DNA from: Phycisphaeraceae bacterium
Lineage (GTDB): Bacteria > Planctomycetota > Phycisphaerae > Phycisphaerales > UBA1924
NCBI GenBank assembly: GCA_019636675.1
Contig: JAHBXC010000003.1
Location: 372,001 to 436,000, forward strand
Reading direction: 5' to 3'
DNA length: 64,000 nt
Below, piece after piece: positions 53,897 to 63,036 of the stretch (the first letter of the stretch is position 1; the number at the start of each line of letters is the position of its first letter). The translations under genes and the position numbers were made by a program. The notes beneath the pieces are model-generated. The model did no database searches, was not told the origin of the DNA, and saw only the letters and a list, made by a program, of their open reading frames with translations.

Positions 53897-56647
53897 ATGC
53901 GTCAACGCGGTATTCGTTCGGTCCTTCCCCTGGCTGTCTGCGCGGTCGCTGCGTGCTCGTCGTGGAGCGTGGGCGGGGTTTCGCAGGGGGATGCCGCCTT
54001 CGTGTTTGATGGCGAGTTCCGGTCGCGAGGGGGGCTGACATTTTCGTTCTCGCGTGCGTCGGCGGCGAAGGACCCCGAGGGCAACAGCGTGGGTGTGAAC
54101 GAGCCCCGGTTCGGCCTGCCGCGACTGCTCGCGCCGACTCCGATCCCCGAGACGGTGCGTCAGACCTCCAACCGCACGCTGGTGCTGGGTTCCGGCCTCG
54201 ATCATGACGGCGTGACGCCCTTGCTGATGGTGTCCGAGGGGAACCGGCGCTATCTGGATGTGTTCTGGGTGGCGGACGACGCGCTGCTGGAGGCGGAAGC
54301 GACCGGCGACGGTCGGGTTCGCACGGTGATGACCCGGCCCGGAGGTGGGAGTCTGATCGACCTGATGCGCGGCGGCGTGGAGGGGCGCGCGTACTCGCCC
54401 AAGGCCGGGACGATCTGTCACGGTCTTCTCGTGCTGATGTGCGAGGTTTCGCACGAGACCGAGGTGGACGGGTCGAGTGTGTGGCTGCCCGGTTCGATCG
54501 CGATGGTGATCTCTGCCGACCGCGGCGAGACTTGGCAGGTCGTGTACGAGGAGCCGGTGGACCAGCTGGGCAACGACCGGGTGCGTGAGTGGTCGATGCA
54601 GAACTGGTGGCCCTTGGTCAGGGGCGAGGCGCCGACGGAAGCGTGGTTCGCGGGGGCTGACTATCGGCACCAGGCGGGCACGGGGCAGGAGCCGCCTCTG
54701 GGCGGCGCGGTGTATGTGTTCCGCGCGACGCGTGCGCAGGTCGGGGCTCCCTGGGAACTGGAGCCGGTGGTGCGCCCGATGATCATCACTGACGGGCCGA
54801 ATTCGCATGTGCACGCCGCGGGAGTGATGCCGTTCGGGAACGGGGGCATCCGGGTGTTTGCCGGGATCGGCGACTCGCTGACCTACCAGCGGATCGTGAG
54901 CGCGACGCTCGAGGACGCGTCGTCGTATCACTCGGCGCAGGCGTGGGACTACAAGGATGATTACCACGGCTCGTTCGGGACGCGCGGGCTGCAGTTCGTG
55001 GGCTGCGCTCCCGGGCCTGACCCGTACAAGGCGATCCTGGGATCGGACGAGAACGGCGACCAGATCGTGATGCTGCAGGCGGACGACGACGCGGATTCGC
55101 GAGCCGATCTGCGTCACCTGTACGGGTTCGGGCTGACGAACGCGACGGGCTCGCGGAACTTCGTGATCCGCACGCCGACTCCCGAGCTGGGGGGGCCGTA
55201 TGTCTCGAATTTCGAACCGGGCAACAGCACGCTCGCGGCCAGCGCGAAGCGTCTGCAGTTCTCGCCCGACGGCGAGCGCTGGGCCGAGGCCTGGTGCCCA
55301 GCGACGGCGGCGATGCCGTCGGCGGCGGTGCACGGGAATCACATCTATGTTGATTCGCGCGTCAACAGCGCGGGCATCCGGCGCATCCCGGTCCCCGAGA
55401 CGCTGGAGATCCGTCCGCTGCTGCTCAGCTCGGGCGTCGAGAACAAGGCGACGGCGTCGATGAGCCCGCCCTTGCCGGCGGATTCGGCGAATGAGCTGAC
55501 GCTGCTGGACGCGGCGTCCGCCGCGGCGCTCGATTCGCCGACCGACGGCCCGGTGTATCGGATCGGGTCGCTCGCGAACGGGTCGTCGAACCTGGCGCGG
55601 TTCCGCCCTGTGGCGCAGGGCACGCAGCACGCCTTCGGCGCGGTGGTGCTGCGGTTCTGGCTGAGGGTTGAGGGCGCAGAGGGCGCGCAGGTGCTGATCC
55701 GCCGGAACACGCCTGGGTACCCGGCCGGGCCCTGGTTCAGGTATCCCCTGCAGCAATCGGCGAATGTGTGGGCGCCGTTCGTGCTTCGCGATACGCCCTT
55801 CCCGGGCGAGTGGGCGACGATGGAGTATCAGGTCCATTCGTCCAGCCCGAGCGATCCGTTCGTGTGCTACCTCGCGGTCGACACGCTGACGAGCGATGGG
55901 CCGCTGACGGGGCTGAGCGTGCCGCCGGAGCAGACCTACGCGAGCGAGTTCGCGTCGGTGGGCTCGTTCCCTGCGCTGGGCGACGAGTGGTCGGTCACGC
56001 TGTCGGGGCACGCGCTCGAGTACCTGTGGGACTCGGTGAGCACGGGCGGGTACGAGTATCCGCTGGCCCGGATCGTGTCGGACGAGTTGAATTACATCGA
56101 GTTGATTGCGCGACCGACCTCGCAGGACGTCCTGGTGCGCCCTGTCGTGAACGGGCAGGCCCCCGGATTCGGCGCGATCCTTCCGGGGACCTGGCTCAGG
56201 GGTACGCAGTTTCGGGTGAGCATCGCGCGGAAGTCTGACGGGCAACTCGAGTTCACCTCGAGCATCGGGCATCGGCTGATGACGCAAGGGGTTATCCTGG
56301 GCGAGGCCCCGCTTCCTCCGGTGCGGATCGACTTCTGGGGGGGGCCGCAGGATCAGCCCGGCGCATTCGCCTGGCACGGTGGGCGTGTGGACGCGCGAGC
56401 GCTCACGCAGCCCGAACGCTCGGCGGTCCTCGCGACGCTGTCGTGGCTGGACATCCGCGGCGTGGAGTGCCCCGGGGACACGAACGGCGACGGGGTGGTG
56501 AACTTCGCGGACTTGAACAACGTGCTGTCGACCTTCGGGCAGTCGGGTGCGCCCGGGTTCACGGGGGCGGACCTGAACAACGACGGCGTGGTGAACTTTG
56601 CGGACCTGAACATCGTGCTTTCGAACTTCGGCGTGAACTGCGGCTGA
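53897..56647 (+). CDS. secreted sialidase-like (Asp-box) protein with dockerin-like C-terminus
   Basis: A 916-residue exported protein: signal peptide about 1-32, then a beta-propeller-like region about 50-560 with an Asp-box-like SADRGETW (near 200) and other propeller strands (VISADRGETWQVVYEE, AGTICHGLLVLMCEVSH, QFSPDGERWAEAWC). A second, beta-sandwich-like half (about 600-830: VVLRFWLRVEGAEGAQVLI, DEWSVTLSGHALEYL) and a dockerin-like pair at the C-terminus (CPGDTNGDGVVNF to GVNCG) follow. It resembles sialidase or glycosyl-hydrolase scaffolds, but I cannot see the full catalytic set, so activity is not claimed. GGGG lies before the ATG. The dockerin module is almost identical at DNA level to that of the upstream gene. 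Confidence 0.78.
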   Translation: MRQRGIRSVLPLAVCAVAACSSWSVGGVSQGDAAFVFDGEFRSRGGLTFSFSRASAAKDPEGNSVGVNEPRFGLPRLLAPTPIPETVRQTSNRTLVLGSGLDHDGVTPLLMVSEGNRRYLDVFWVADDALLEAEATGDGRVRTVMTRPGGGSLIDLMRGGVEGRAYSPKAGTICHGLLVLMCEVSHETEVDGSSVWLPGSIAMVISADRGETWQVVYEEPVDQLGNDRVREWSMQNWWPLVRGEAPTEAWFAGADYRHQAGTGQEPPLGGAVYVFRATRAQVGAPWELEPVVRPMIITDGPNSHVHAAGVMPFGNGGIRVFAGIGDSLTYQRIVSATLEDASSYHSAQAWDYKDDYHGSFGTRGLQFVGCAPGPDPYKAILGSDENGDQIVMLQADDDADSRADLRHLYGFGLTNATGSRNFVIRTPTPELGGPYVSNFEPGNSTLAASAKRLQFSPDGERWAEAWCPATAAMPSAAVHGNHIYVDSRVNSAGIRRIPVPETLEIRPLLLSSGVENKATASMSPPLPADSANELTLLDAASAAALDSPTDGPVYRIGSLANGSSNLARFRPVAQGTQHAFGAVVLRFWLRVEGAEGAQVLIRRNTPGYPAGPWFRYPLQQSANVWAPFVLRDTPFPGEWATMEYQVHSSSPSDPFVCYLAVDTLTSDGPLTGLSVPPEQTYASEFASVGSFPALGDEWSVTLSGHALEYLWDSVSTGGYEYPLARIVSDELNYIELIARPTSQDVLVRPVVNGQAPGFGAILPGTWLRGTQFRVSIARKSDGQLEFTSSIGHRLMTQGVILGEAPLPPVRIDFWGGPQDQPGAFAWHGGRVDARALTQPERSAVLATLSWLDIRGVECPGDTNGDGVVNFADLNNVLSTFGQSGAPGFTGADLNNDGVVNFADLNIVLSNFGVNCG
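56468..56647 (+). repeat. 180-bp dockerin module, copy of 53575-53754
   Basis: C-terminal EF-hand pair of the 53897 product; about 97% identical at DNA level to the 53575 copy. Confidence 0.88.
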
Positions 56648-56719
56648 AGGGGGCCGACGGGCGCGAAGGGCCCGGGAAGGGGCTTGCCTACGGCCGATGA
56701 GTGTGCGAGTATCGCCTGC

Positions 56720-57541
56720 GTGAAGACAACCATGCCGCGGTCCCCGACGACCTCGGCCTTCATCACGGCGGGGCGTTGCGGTTTCACGGGCTGTGGGCGA
56801 GCGCGGCGGGCCCGCGCCGGCTTCACGCTCGTCGAGCTGGCGTTTACGGTTTCGATTCTGGTGCTCTTGCTGGCGGTCCTGATGCCCTCGCTGGCGTCGA
56901 TCGTGCGGAAGTCGCATGATCACCTGTGTCAGACCTCGCTGCGCCGGGCGGCGTTCGATTTCACGGTGTTCGCGCAGGAGCATGGGACGCGTCACAAGGC
57001 GACCGGCGATCGCGGGTTCCTGCTGACGGACTTCATGGCGGCCGAGTACCGGGTGATGGAGTATTGGGGGCACGCGGAAGACGGCCCGGCGCGCGCCCCG
57101 ATGAGCGATGTGTTCGGCTGCGCGCGGGTCGAGGCCGTGGCGACCTTCGACCCCGGGGCGACGTGCATCACGAAGGCGGTCGGTCCCGGCGCGAGCGTGA
57201 GCTACGCCTTCAACGCGCGCCTGGTGCGCGCGGAGCTCGGGGGCAACCGTGGGTTCTCGACGGTGGCCGAAGTCCGGCTCGCGCCGTCGATCGTGAGCGC
57301 AGGGCGCGTGCCGCTGGTCTGGGACTCCGACGGCGGTGCGGCGGAGCGCGCGGGCAAGAGCGCGCACTTCGGCGCGCCTCCGATCAGTCCCGCCGGCCTG
57401 TATGGTGATGGCTCGCGCTGGTTCCCTGCCAGGCGTCATTCCGGCACGATGCAGGTTGGTTTCGTGGACGGGAGCGTGGGCATCTCTCGTGATCCGCTCC
57501 GCGAGAATTCCGCGCAGTGGGGCTTCCAGACGGTCAAGTGA
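56720..57541 (+). CDS. type II/IV pseudopilin-like protein
   Basis: About 273 residues. A long basic leader ends in Gly, followed by the hydrophobic helix FTLVELAFTVSILVLLLAVL, the pilin N-terminal signature. A soluble domain of 210 residues ends with HSGTMQVGFVDGSVGI, close to the H-x-DG ending of planctomycete pseudopilins. Start is uncertain: GTG 56720 is used, ATG 56732 and TTG 56684 are in frame. The stop (57539-57541) overlaps an in-frame GTG of the kinase gene (GTGA at 57538), so pseudopilin, kinase and regulator form one tightly packed operon. Confidence 0.8.
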   Translation: MKTTMPRSPTTSAFITAGRCGFTGCGRARRARAGFTLVELAFTVSILVLLLAVLMPSLASIVRKSHDHLCQTSLRRAAFDFTVFAQEHGTRHKATGDRGFLLTDFMAAEYRVMEYWGHAEDGPARAPMSDVFGCARVEAVATFDPGATCITKAVGPGASVSYAFNARLVRAELGGNRGFSTVAEVRLAPSIVSAGRVPLVWDSDGGAAERAGKSAHFGAPPISPAGLYGDGSRWFPARRHSGTMQVGFVDGSVGISRDPLRENSAQWGFQTVK

Positions 57542-57555
57542 AGCGGAGCATGCGC

Positions 57556-59151
57556 ATGGGCTTTCGCGAGTCGTTGCTGGTCAAGTTTGCGATTCTCCTG
57601 GGTCTGTTCGCCCTGACGATCACGAGCGGGCTGGGCGTCTCGATGGTGTTCAGCGGGATCCGCGAGAGGCAGATCACAGGACCGTTCCGCGCGATGACCT
57701 GCGCGCTGAACGACCTGTCCAAGCTCGAGCAGCACATCGCCATGCTCGAGCGAGCGGTCGGGCACGCGGGGCTGGAGGGGGCGGTGGCGCCCTTCGAGCC
57801 GCGTGCGGCGGCGGCGCTGGAGTCGCTCGACAGGACGATCGAGTTCGCGAGGGGTTCGGAGGAGATCGAGTCGACGATCGGCGTTTCGGCGCTTCGTCAG
57901 CTGCTGCGGCTGATCGAGACGGCGTCGTCGACGTCGCGCGAGAGTCTGGCGCGACCCCACGACGCGGAGGCGAGGGTCGCGGCGCTGCACGCGCTGGGCG
58001 GGGTGCGCGATTTCGTGCATGTGATCGAGTCGAGCGTGCTGATCGACGCGTCGCGCGCCTTGGAGTTCGGCGAGGAGATGCGCCGCGCCCAGGTGTTCGC
58101 GCTGCGTGTTGGGCTGTTGTGTTCGGTCTTGATCGGCGCGCTGGCGCTGCTGCTGCTGAGGCGGTGGGTGACGACGCCGGTGGCGCGCCTGCGCGAAGCG
58201 ACCGAACGGTTCGCGTCGGGCGACCTGGCGCACCGGGCGCCGGTCTCCGGGGTGGACGAGATCGCCGGGCTGACGGCGCAGGTGAACACGATGGCCGAGG
58301 CGATCGGGCAGATGCAGGAGCGAGAGGTCGAGCGCGAGCGACTGGCGGCGGTGGGTGAGATGGTGCGACGGCTCGCGCACAACATCCGAAATCCGATCTC
58401 TGGCATCCGGAATCTGGCGGAACTGACGCGGATGCGCAGCGCCGACGAGGGCGCGGTGCGTGAGATGCAGACCGAGATCATTCATGCCGTCGACCGGTTC
58501 AACCTGTGGCTGCGAGAGCTTCTCGATGTGACCAGTCCCTTGACGCTGCGTCTGGACACGCACGCTGTGGGGCACTGGATCGAGGGCGTTGTGGGGGCGG
58601 TGCGTCCGCTGGCGACGATGCACGAGGTTGAAGTCGTGGTGCGGGTGGATGATGCGTCGCTGCGTGCCGAGTTCGACGCGCAGCGTCTCGAGCACGCGCT
58701 GGTCGCGGTTCTGACGAACGCGATCCAGGCGTCGCCGCTGGGCGGGCGCGTCGAGGTCGTGGTGAGTCGGGTGAGAGAAGATTCATTTTCGTCGCGCGCA
58801 TGGGAGATCGAAGTGCTCGACGAAGGGGATGGCGTCCCGGACGAGATCAAAGATCTCGTGTTCCGCCCGTACTTTACGACGAAGCCCGACGGCAACGGCA
58901 TAGGACTTGCAATAGCGAGACAGATCGTGGCGGGGCACAACGGATGGATCGAGCTCTTGACCCGTTCTGCTCGCGGCTCACGATGTGTTGTGCGGATTCC
59001 AGCCGAACCGCGCGCCCAGTCCGAGCCGAAACCCATGGCCGAAAGAGGCCACACGGCTGAGATAAGCCGAAGGGAACGGGTGAATCGTGGCGAGCATTCT
59101 GGTCATCGAAGACGAGCGGAACTTACGCGTCACGATCCGTCGGGGCCTTGA
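57556..59151 (+). CDS. sensor histidine kinase (NtrB-like)
   Basis: A 531-residue membrane kinase. TM1 (about 12-33), an exported alpha-helical sensor domain, TM2 (about 181-202), HAMP (about 203-255), HisKA with the phospho-acceptor H275 in LAHNIRNPISGIRNLAE, and HATPase with the N box NAIQAS, G1 DEGDGVPDE and G2 GNGIGLAI. It phosphorylates the regulator encoded next, whose start lies 65 bp inside its 3' end. ATG 57556 was chosen because GGAG lies 7 bases upstream; GTG 57538 overlaps the pseudopilin stop and is possible. The stimulus is unknown. Being in an operon with a pseudopilin suggests a surface- or pilus-related signal (inference). Confidence 0.92.
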   Translation: MGFRESLLVKFAILLGLFALTITSGLGVSMVFSGIRERQITGPFRAMTCALNDLSKLEQHIAMLERAVGHAGLEGAVAPFEPRAAAALESLDRTIEFARGSEEIESTIGVSALRQLLRLIETASSTSRESLARPHDAEARVAALHALGGVRDFVHVIESSVLIDASRALEFGEEMRRAQVFALRVGLLCSVLIGALALLLLRRWVTTPVARLREATERFASGDLAHRAPVSGVDEIAGLTAQVNTMAEAIGQMQEREVERERLAAVGEMVRRLAHNIRNPISGIRNLAELTRMRSADEGAVREMQTEIIHAVDRFNLWLRELLDVTSPLTLRLDTHAVGHWIEGVVGAVRPLATMHEVEVVVRVDDASLRAEFDAQRLEHALVAVLTNAIQASPLGGRVEVVVSRVREDSFSSRAWEIEVLDEGDGVPDEIKDLVFRPYFTTKPDGNGIGLAIARQIVAGHNGWIELLTRSARGSRCVVRIPAEPRAQSEPKPMAERGHTAEISRRERVNRGEHSGHRRRAELTRHDPSGP

Positions 59152-60610
59152 GCTCGCGGGTCATGTCGTGTCCGAAGCGACCACTCTTTCGGAGGCGTTC
59201 GCCCAGACGAAAGACCGTGAGTTCGACGCGGTCCTCACGGACGTGAACCTCTACGGGCAGTCCAGTCTGGACCTTGTGCGCCAGTTGCGCGCCGACGGGT
59301 ACGAGGGGGTGGTCGTCGTGTTGACCGCCTTCGGCACGGTCGACAACGCGGTCGAGGCGATGAAGGCCGGCGCCGACGACTATCTGCAGAAGCCGATCGG
59401 GATCGAGGAGTTGACGCTTCTGCTGGGCAGGTCGCTGGAGATCCGGCGTTCGTTGTCGCGTCTGCGCCTGTATCAGCGCCTCGAGCGGGTGCGCGCAGGG
59501 GGTGATTCGGACGAGGCGCTGGGGCAGTCCGAGCCCTGGCGGCGCGCCGTGCGTTTCGCCGAGCGTTTCGCGGAGCTGCCCCTGCCGACGCCTGGGCCGG
59601 CGGGAGCGCCGGTGTCGCTCGATCTGCCGACGATCCTGCTTCTGGGGGAGACGGGCACGGGCAAGGGCGTGCTGGCGCGCCATATCCACGCGGCGGCGCC
59701 CGGGATGAGCGGGAAGGACCCTCCACCCTTCGTGCACGTGAACTGCGCCGCCCTGCCGCAGTCCCTGATCGAGTCGGAGCTGTTCGGGCACGAGCGCGGC
59801 GCGTTCACCGACGCGCGCGACAGCCGTGCCGGGCTGTTCGAGATGGCCGAGGGCGGAACGATCTTCCTCGACGAGATCGGGGACATGTCGATCGCGGTGC
59901 AGGCCAAACTACTGACGGTGGTTGAGACGGGCCGATTCCGGCGTCTGGGCGGCCAGCGCGAGCGCACGGTGCGCGTGCGCATCGTGGCGGCGACCAACCA
60001 GGACCTGAGCGGGCTGACGGCGCGAGGCGTGTTCCGGCAGGATCTGCTGTACCGGCTCAACGCGCTGACCATCCGTCTGCCAGCTTTGCGCGATCGGGGC
60101 GAGGACTCTGTGCTGATTGCGCGGCGGACGCTCGCCCGGCTGGCGTCGCAGTACGGGCGCAGCGAGCTGTCGTTCGACGAGCACGCGCTCAGCGCGATCG
60201 CGCACCACGACTGGCCCGGCAATGTCCGCGAGCTGCTCAACGCCGTGAAGCGGGCGACGGTTCTGGCGGAGGGCCCCAAGGTCAGCGCGAGCGATCTGGG
60301 GCTGCGCCCCGTCGAGCCGATGCGCGAACTGCAATCGCCGCTCAATCTGGAGAGCGTCATCCGGATCTCGAACAACGGGGTGGTGAGAAACCCCGACGCG
60401 CTGCGCTACGACTTCAGCGCCGGTCCCCTGGACATCGATCAGCTCGAGCGACGGTTCCTGATCGAGGCGATCAAGGCCGCCCGGGGCAATGTGAGCAAGG
60501 CGGCTCGGATGGTCGGGCTCAACCGCGGCGCGCTGCGCTACCGGATCGAGCGTCTGCAGCTCGAAGGCGTGCTGGATGAGGCCTCGGCGCGCGGCGGGGA
60601 CGCGGACTGA
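59087..60610 (+). CDS. NtrC-family sigma-54-type response regulator
   Basis: A 507-residue regulator: receiver domain (1-120) with Asp52 as phospho-acceptor and Lys102; AAA+ domain (about 165-390) with Walker A GETGTGKG (186-193), the GAFTxA loop as GAFTDA (237-242, Asp instead of the usual Gly), Walker B FLDEIGD and an R-finger region; and a Fis-type HTH (about 465-500: NVSKAARMVGLNRGALRYRI). It is expected to activate sigma-54 promoters after phosphorylation, though the loop variant may change contact with sigma-54. GTG 59087 follows AAGGGAA. The start overlaps the kinase by 65 bp. A hairpin terminator follows 108 bp after the stop. Confidence 0.93.
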   Translation: MASILVIEDERNLRVTIRRGLELAGHVVSEATTLSEAFAQTKDREFDAVLTDVNLYGQSSLDLVRQLRADGYEGVVVVLTAFGTVDNAVEAMKAGADDYLQKPIGIEELTLLLGRSLEIRRSLSRLRLYQRLERVRAGGDSDEALGQSEPWRRAVRFAERFAELPLPTPGPAGAPVSLDLPTILLLGETGTGKGVLARHIHAAAPGMSGKDPPPFVHVNCAALPQSLIESELFGHERGAFTDARDSRAGLFEMAEGGTIFLDEIGDMSIAVQAKLLTVVETGRFRRLGGQRERTVRVRIVAATNQDLSGLTARGVFRQDLLYRLNALTIRLPALRDRGEDSVLIARRTLARLASQYGRSELSFDEHALSAIAHHDWPGNVRELLNAVKRATVLAEGPKVSASDLGLRPVEPMRELQSPLNLESVIRISNNGVVRNPDALRYDFSAGPLDIDQLERRFLIEAIKAARGNVSKAARMVGLNRGALRYRIERLQLEGVLDEASARGGDAD

Positions 60611-60718
60611 TCCGCCCGCCCATCCGACCCCCACACCCGGGGCAACGCCGCCCGGGCGACGGAACCGGCGGGTCGGGTCGCTCGTATCGGAGTGGGCCTC
60701 GGTTCCCTTCCTTCACAC

Positions 60719-60754
60719 GCCTGCCCCGGCTTCGCTGCGGGGGCGGGCGTTTTC
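60719..60754 (+). terminator. rho-independent terminator after the response regulator
   Basis: An imperfect GC stem (GCCTGCCCCG / CGGGGGCGGGC) with a short loop is followed by GTTTTCGCTT. It ends the pseudopilin-kinase-regulator operon. Confidence 0.72.
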
Positions 60755-61130
60755 GCTTGTGCTCCGACGGAGGCAGGCCCTGTCGATGTCCGGGTGGAGC
60801 TCCCCCGGGGCCTTTTGGAGCCCCTTGGGCTCGCGAGACGGGGTCTGGGGGTGTGGGGAATCCGGGACGCCTGGAAGCGTCCCTCGGCATCGGGAGGTCC
60901 GGGAAAGGCCAAAAAAGGCATTCTCTGGGCGAAAACCGGCGGATTTTTGTTGCGGGATCATGAAATCCGGGGTAGGTATGGTGCGTAGCGAATCGTGGAG
61001 AGGTCGCGCGCCGCGTCCCGAACGTTTTCCGTCCAGCATTGGGCGAGGGGGCCTCGGGGCGCATCGATCTGAGACAGGTTGTGATCAGGACCGTCAGCCG
61101 GAGACTTTGCAGATGCGGAAGGCAAACCAC
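60755..61130 (+). other. gene-free leader upstream of the metalloprotease gene
   Basis: 376 bp without a convincing ORF. It holds a perfect hairpin GGGACGC-CTGGAA-GCGTCCC (60864-60883), a small GCCAAAAAAGGC motif near 60,910 and an AT-rich patch near 60,950 that could carry the promoter. It could be a structured 5' leader. No known riboswitch consensus was recognised. Confidence 0.45.
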
Positions 61131-62939
61131 ATGACTCGTTCCCCCCTCGTGCTCGCGATCGCCGCGGGCATGTCCCTTGGCGTGACCGGCGCGGCGATGG
61201 CCGCCCCGGGCGCTGCCGATCTCGGCGCCGACGGCGCTCGTCCCGTGCTGTTCGAGGGCGCGCCGCGCGACGCCGCGATGCCTCTGCCCGAGGGCTGGAG
61301 CATCAAGCGCGAGCGCATCGTGCGCATGACGGACCCCTCGCTGCTGCTCGACGGCGACAAGAACGCGGTTCTGTCGCTGAACCTGTTCGACGACCTGATC
61401 CTGACCGCCAGCGCCGAGCGGATCTTCGCCGAGGGCGTGGCTGACTTCAACTGGGTCGGCTCCGTGGCGCAGGACGAGCACGCGATCATGTCGATCGCGC
61501 GCGTCGGCGACGCGATCGTCGGCGACATCAGCAGCCCCAAGTACGGTGACTTCAAGATCCTCCCGGCCGGCGAGGGCGTGTTCCGGATCATCCAGGTCGA
61601 TGTCGAGGGCTTGAACCCCTGCGGCAAGAGCGAAGCCGAGAACCTGTGGTGGGATCCCACCGCGTCGGCGTTCGAGCCGGGCAAGCCCCTGCTCCCGGCC
61701 GACCACTACCGCGATATGCCCAGCGACGCCGCCAGCTTCGTGGACATCCGCGGCACGGAGCCCGTCACGGTCGATGTCCTCATCCTCTGGACGCCTCGCG
61801 CCCAGCTCTCGACCGGCTCCGAGGCCGCGATGCAGGCGGCCCTCGCCAACTTCATCAACAACACCAACACCTCGTACATCAACAGCGGCATCGACCAGCG
61901 CGTCCGCCTGGTGCACTCGCAGCGCACCGAGTATGTCGAGGCCACCGGCAGCAGCGGCACGCCCATGGGCACCGACCTGTCGCGCCTTCGCAACAACGGC
62001 GACGGCATCATGGACGAGGCCCACACCCTGCGCAACCAGTACGGCGCCGACCTGGTGCACCTGGTGTCCGGCGTCGCCAACGGCGCCTGCGGCATCGCGT
62101 ACCTGCTCTTCCCGGGCGGGAACTCGAGCAACGGCTTCGGCGTGACGGCCTACTCCTGCGGCTGGTCGACCTTCGCTCACGAGCTCGGCCACAACATGGG
62201 CTGCGCGCACGACCGCGACAACGGCAGCAGCGGCTATCGCTGCTGGTCCTTCGGCTATCGCACGCCCAACGCCCAGTGGCGCACCATCATGGCGTACGCC
62301 CCCGGCACTCGCATCAACTACTTCTCGTCTCCCGACGTGACCTGGAACGGCTTCACGATGGGCATCGGCACCACGGCCTGCCCGTCCACGACCGCCGCCG
62401 ACAACGTGCGCACCATGAACGAGACGCGCAACGTCGTCGCGAACTTCCGCGCGAGCACCGTGGGCAACCCCCCTCCGACCGACTTCTCCGCCGTCGCCCC
62501 GGCGAACAACGCCGTCGGCGTCGCGCTCAGCGGCTTCGGCATCCAGTGGCAGCCCGCCCAGTTCGTGCAGACCTACGAGGTCATCATCGCGACCAACCCG
62601 GACATGGTCGATCCCATCATCACCGCCCCCGGGCTCACCACCAACGCGTGGCCCGTGCCCCCCGGCACGCTGCAGCACGGCACGCGCTACTACTGGTCGG
62701 TCATCGCGACCGGCACGGGCGGGCAGAACACCATCAGCCCCGATCCGTCCACCTTCGTCACCCGCCCCTACGCCGACCAGAACGGCGACGGCACGGTCAA
62801 CTTCAGCGACCTCAACCTGGTCCTCTCGCAGTTCGGGCAGAGCGGGTCGAGTCTCATCGGCGACGTGAACCGCGACGGCACGGTCAACTTCTCCGATATC
62901 AACGCGGTCCTCAGCAACTTCGGCAACACGCCGAACTGA
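61131..62939 (+). CDS. secreted reprolysin-like zinc metalloprotease with dockerin-like C-terminus
   Basis: A 602-residue exported protease. Signal peptide about 1-25 (AAMAAP); a propeptide-like region (to about 205); a metzincin domain about 210-460 with H350-E351-L-G-H354-N-M-G-C-A-H360-D, the HExxHxxGxxHD zinc motif, and a Met-turn TIMAYAPG; an FN3-like domain (about 465-555); and a dockerin-like EF-hand pair (DQNGDGTVNFSDLN, DVNRDGTVNFSDIN) without the flanking cysteines. Metzincins of this type degrade proteins outside the cell. ATG 61131 (GGAAGG 8 bases upstream) starts the signal peptide neatly; ATG 61113 (GGAG upstream) is an equal alternative. A terminator follows. Confidence 0.9.
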   Translation: MTRSPLVLAIAAGMSLGVTGAAMAAPGAADLGADGARPVLFEGAPRDAAMPLPEGWSIKRERIVRMTDPSLLLDGDKNAVLSLNLFDDLILTASAERIFAEGVADFNWVGSVAQDEHAIMSIARVGDAIVGDISSPKYGDFKILPAGEGVFRIIQVDVEGLNPCGKSEAENLWWDPTASAFEPGKPLLPADHYRDMPSDAASFVDIRGTEPVTVDVLILWTPRAQLSTGSEAAMQAALANFINNTNTSYINSGIDQRVRLVHSQRTEYVEATGSSGTPMGTDLSRLRNNGDGIMDEAHTLRNQYGADLVHLVSGVANGACGIAYLLFPGGNSSNGFGVTAYSCGWSTFAHELGHNMGCAHDRDNGSSGYRCWSFGYRTPNAQWRTIMAYAPGTRINYFSSPDVTWNGFTMGIGTTACPSTTAADNVRTMNETRNVVANFRASTVGNPPPTDFSAVAPANNAVGVALSGFGIQWQPAQFVQTYEVIIATNPDMVDPIITAPGLTTNAWPVPPGTLQHGTRYYWSVIATGTGGQNTISPDPSTFVTRPYADQNGDGTVNFSDLNLVLSQFGQSGSSLIGDVNRDGTVNFSDINAVLSNFGNTPN

Positions 62940-62970
62940 GCGATCACGCTCGGGTTCATCCGATCCTTTT

Positions 62971-63008
62971 CGCGGCCCCGGCCTCTCGCCGGGGCCGCGT
63001 CTTTTTTT
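62971..63008 (+). terminator. rho-independent terminator of the metalloprotease gene
   Basis: A perfect 12-bp stem (CGCGGCCCCGGC / GCCGGGGCCGCG, 5-base loop) followed by TCTTTTTTT, 31 bp after the stop. It separates this gene from the convergent queD. Confidence 0.92.
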
Positions 63009-63036
63009 GGTTGTCCCGGGTCGCCTCGCGCGTCGT

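Noticed and set aside
53879..57439. A long minus-strand frame opposite the sialidase-like gene
   Set aside because: Arg/His/Pro-rich low-information sequence; the plus strand has a signal peptide, dockerin and terminator.
60755..61110. A cyclic-di-GMP (GEMM) riboswitch before the metalloprotease
   Set aside because: Some GGGACGC text resembles the motif, but the conserved core and paired helices are missing.
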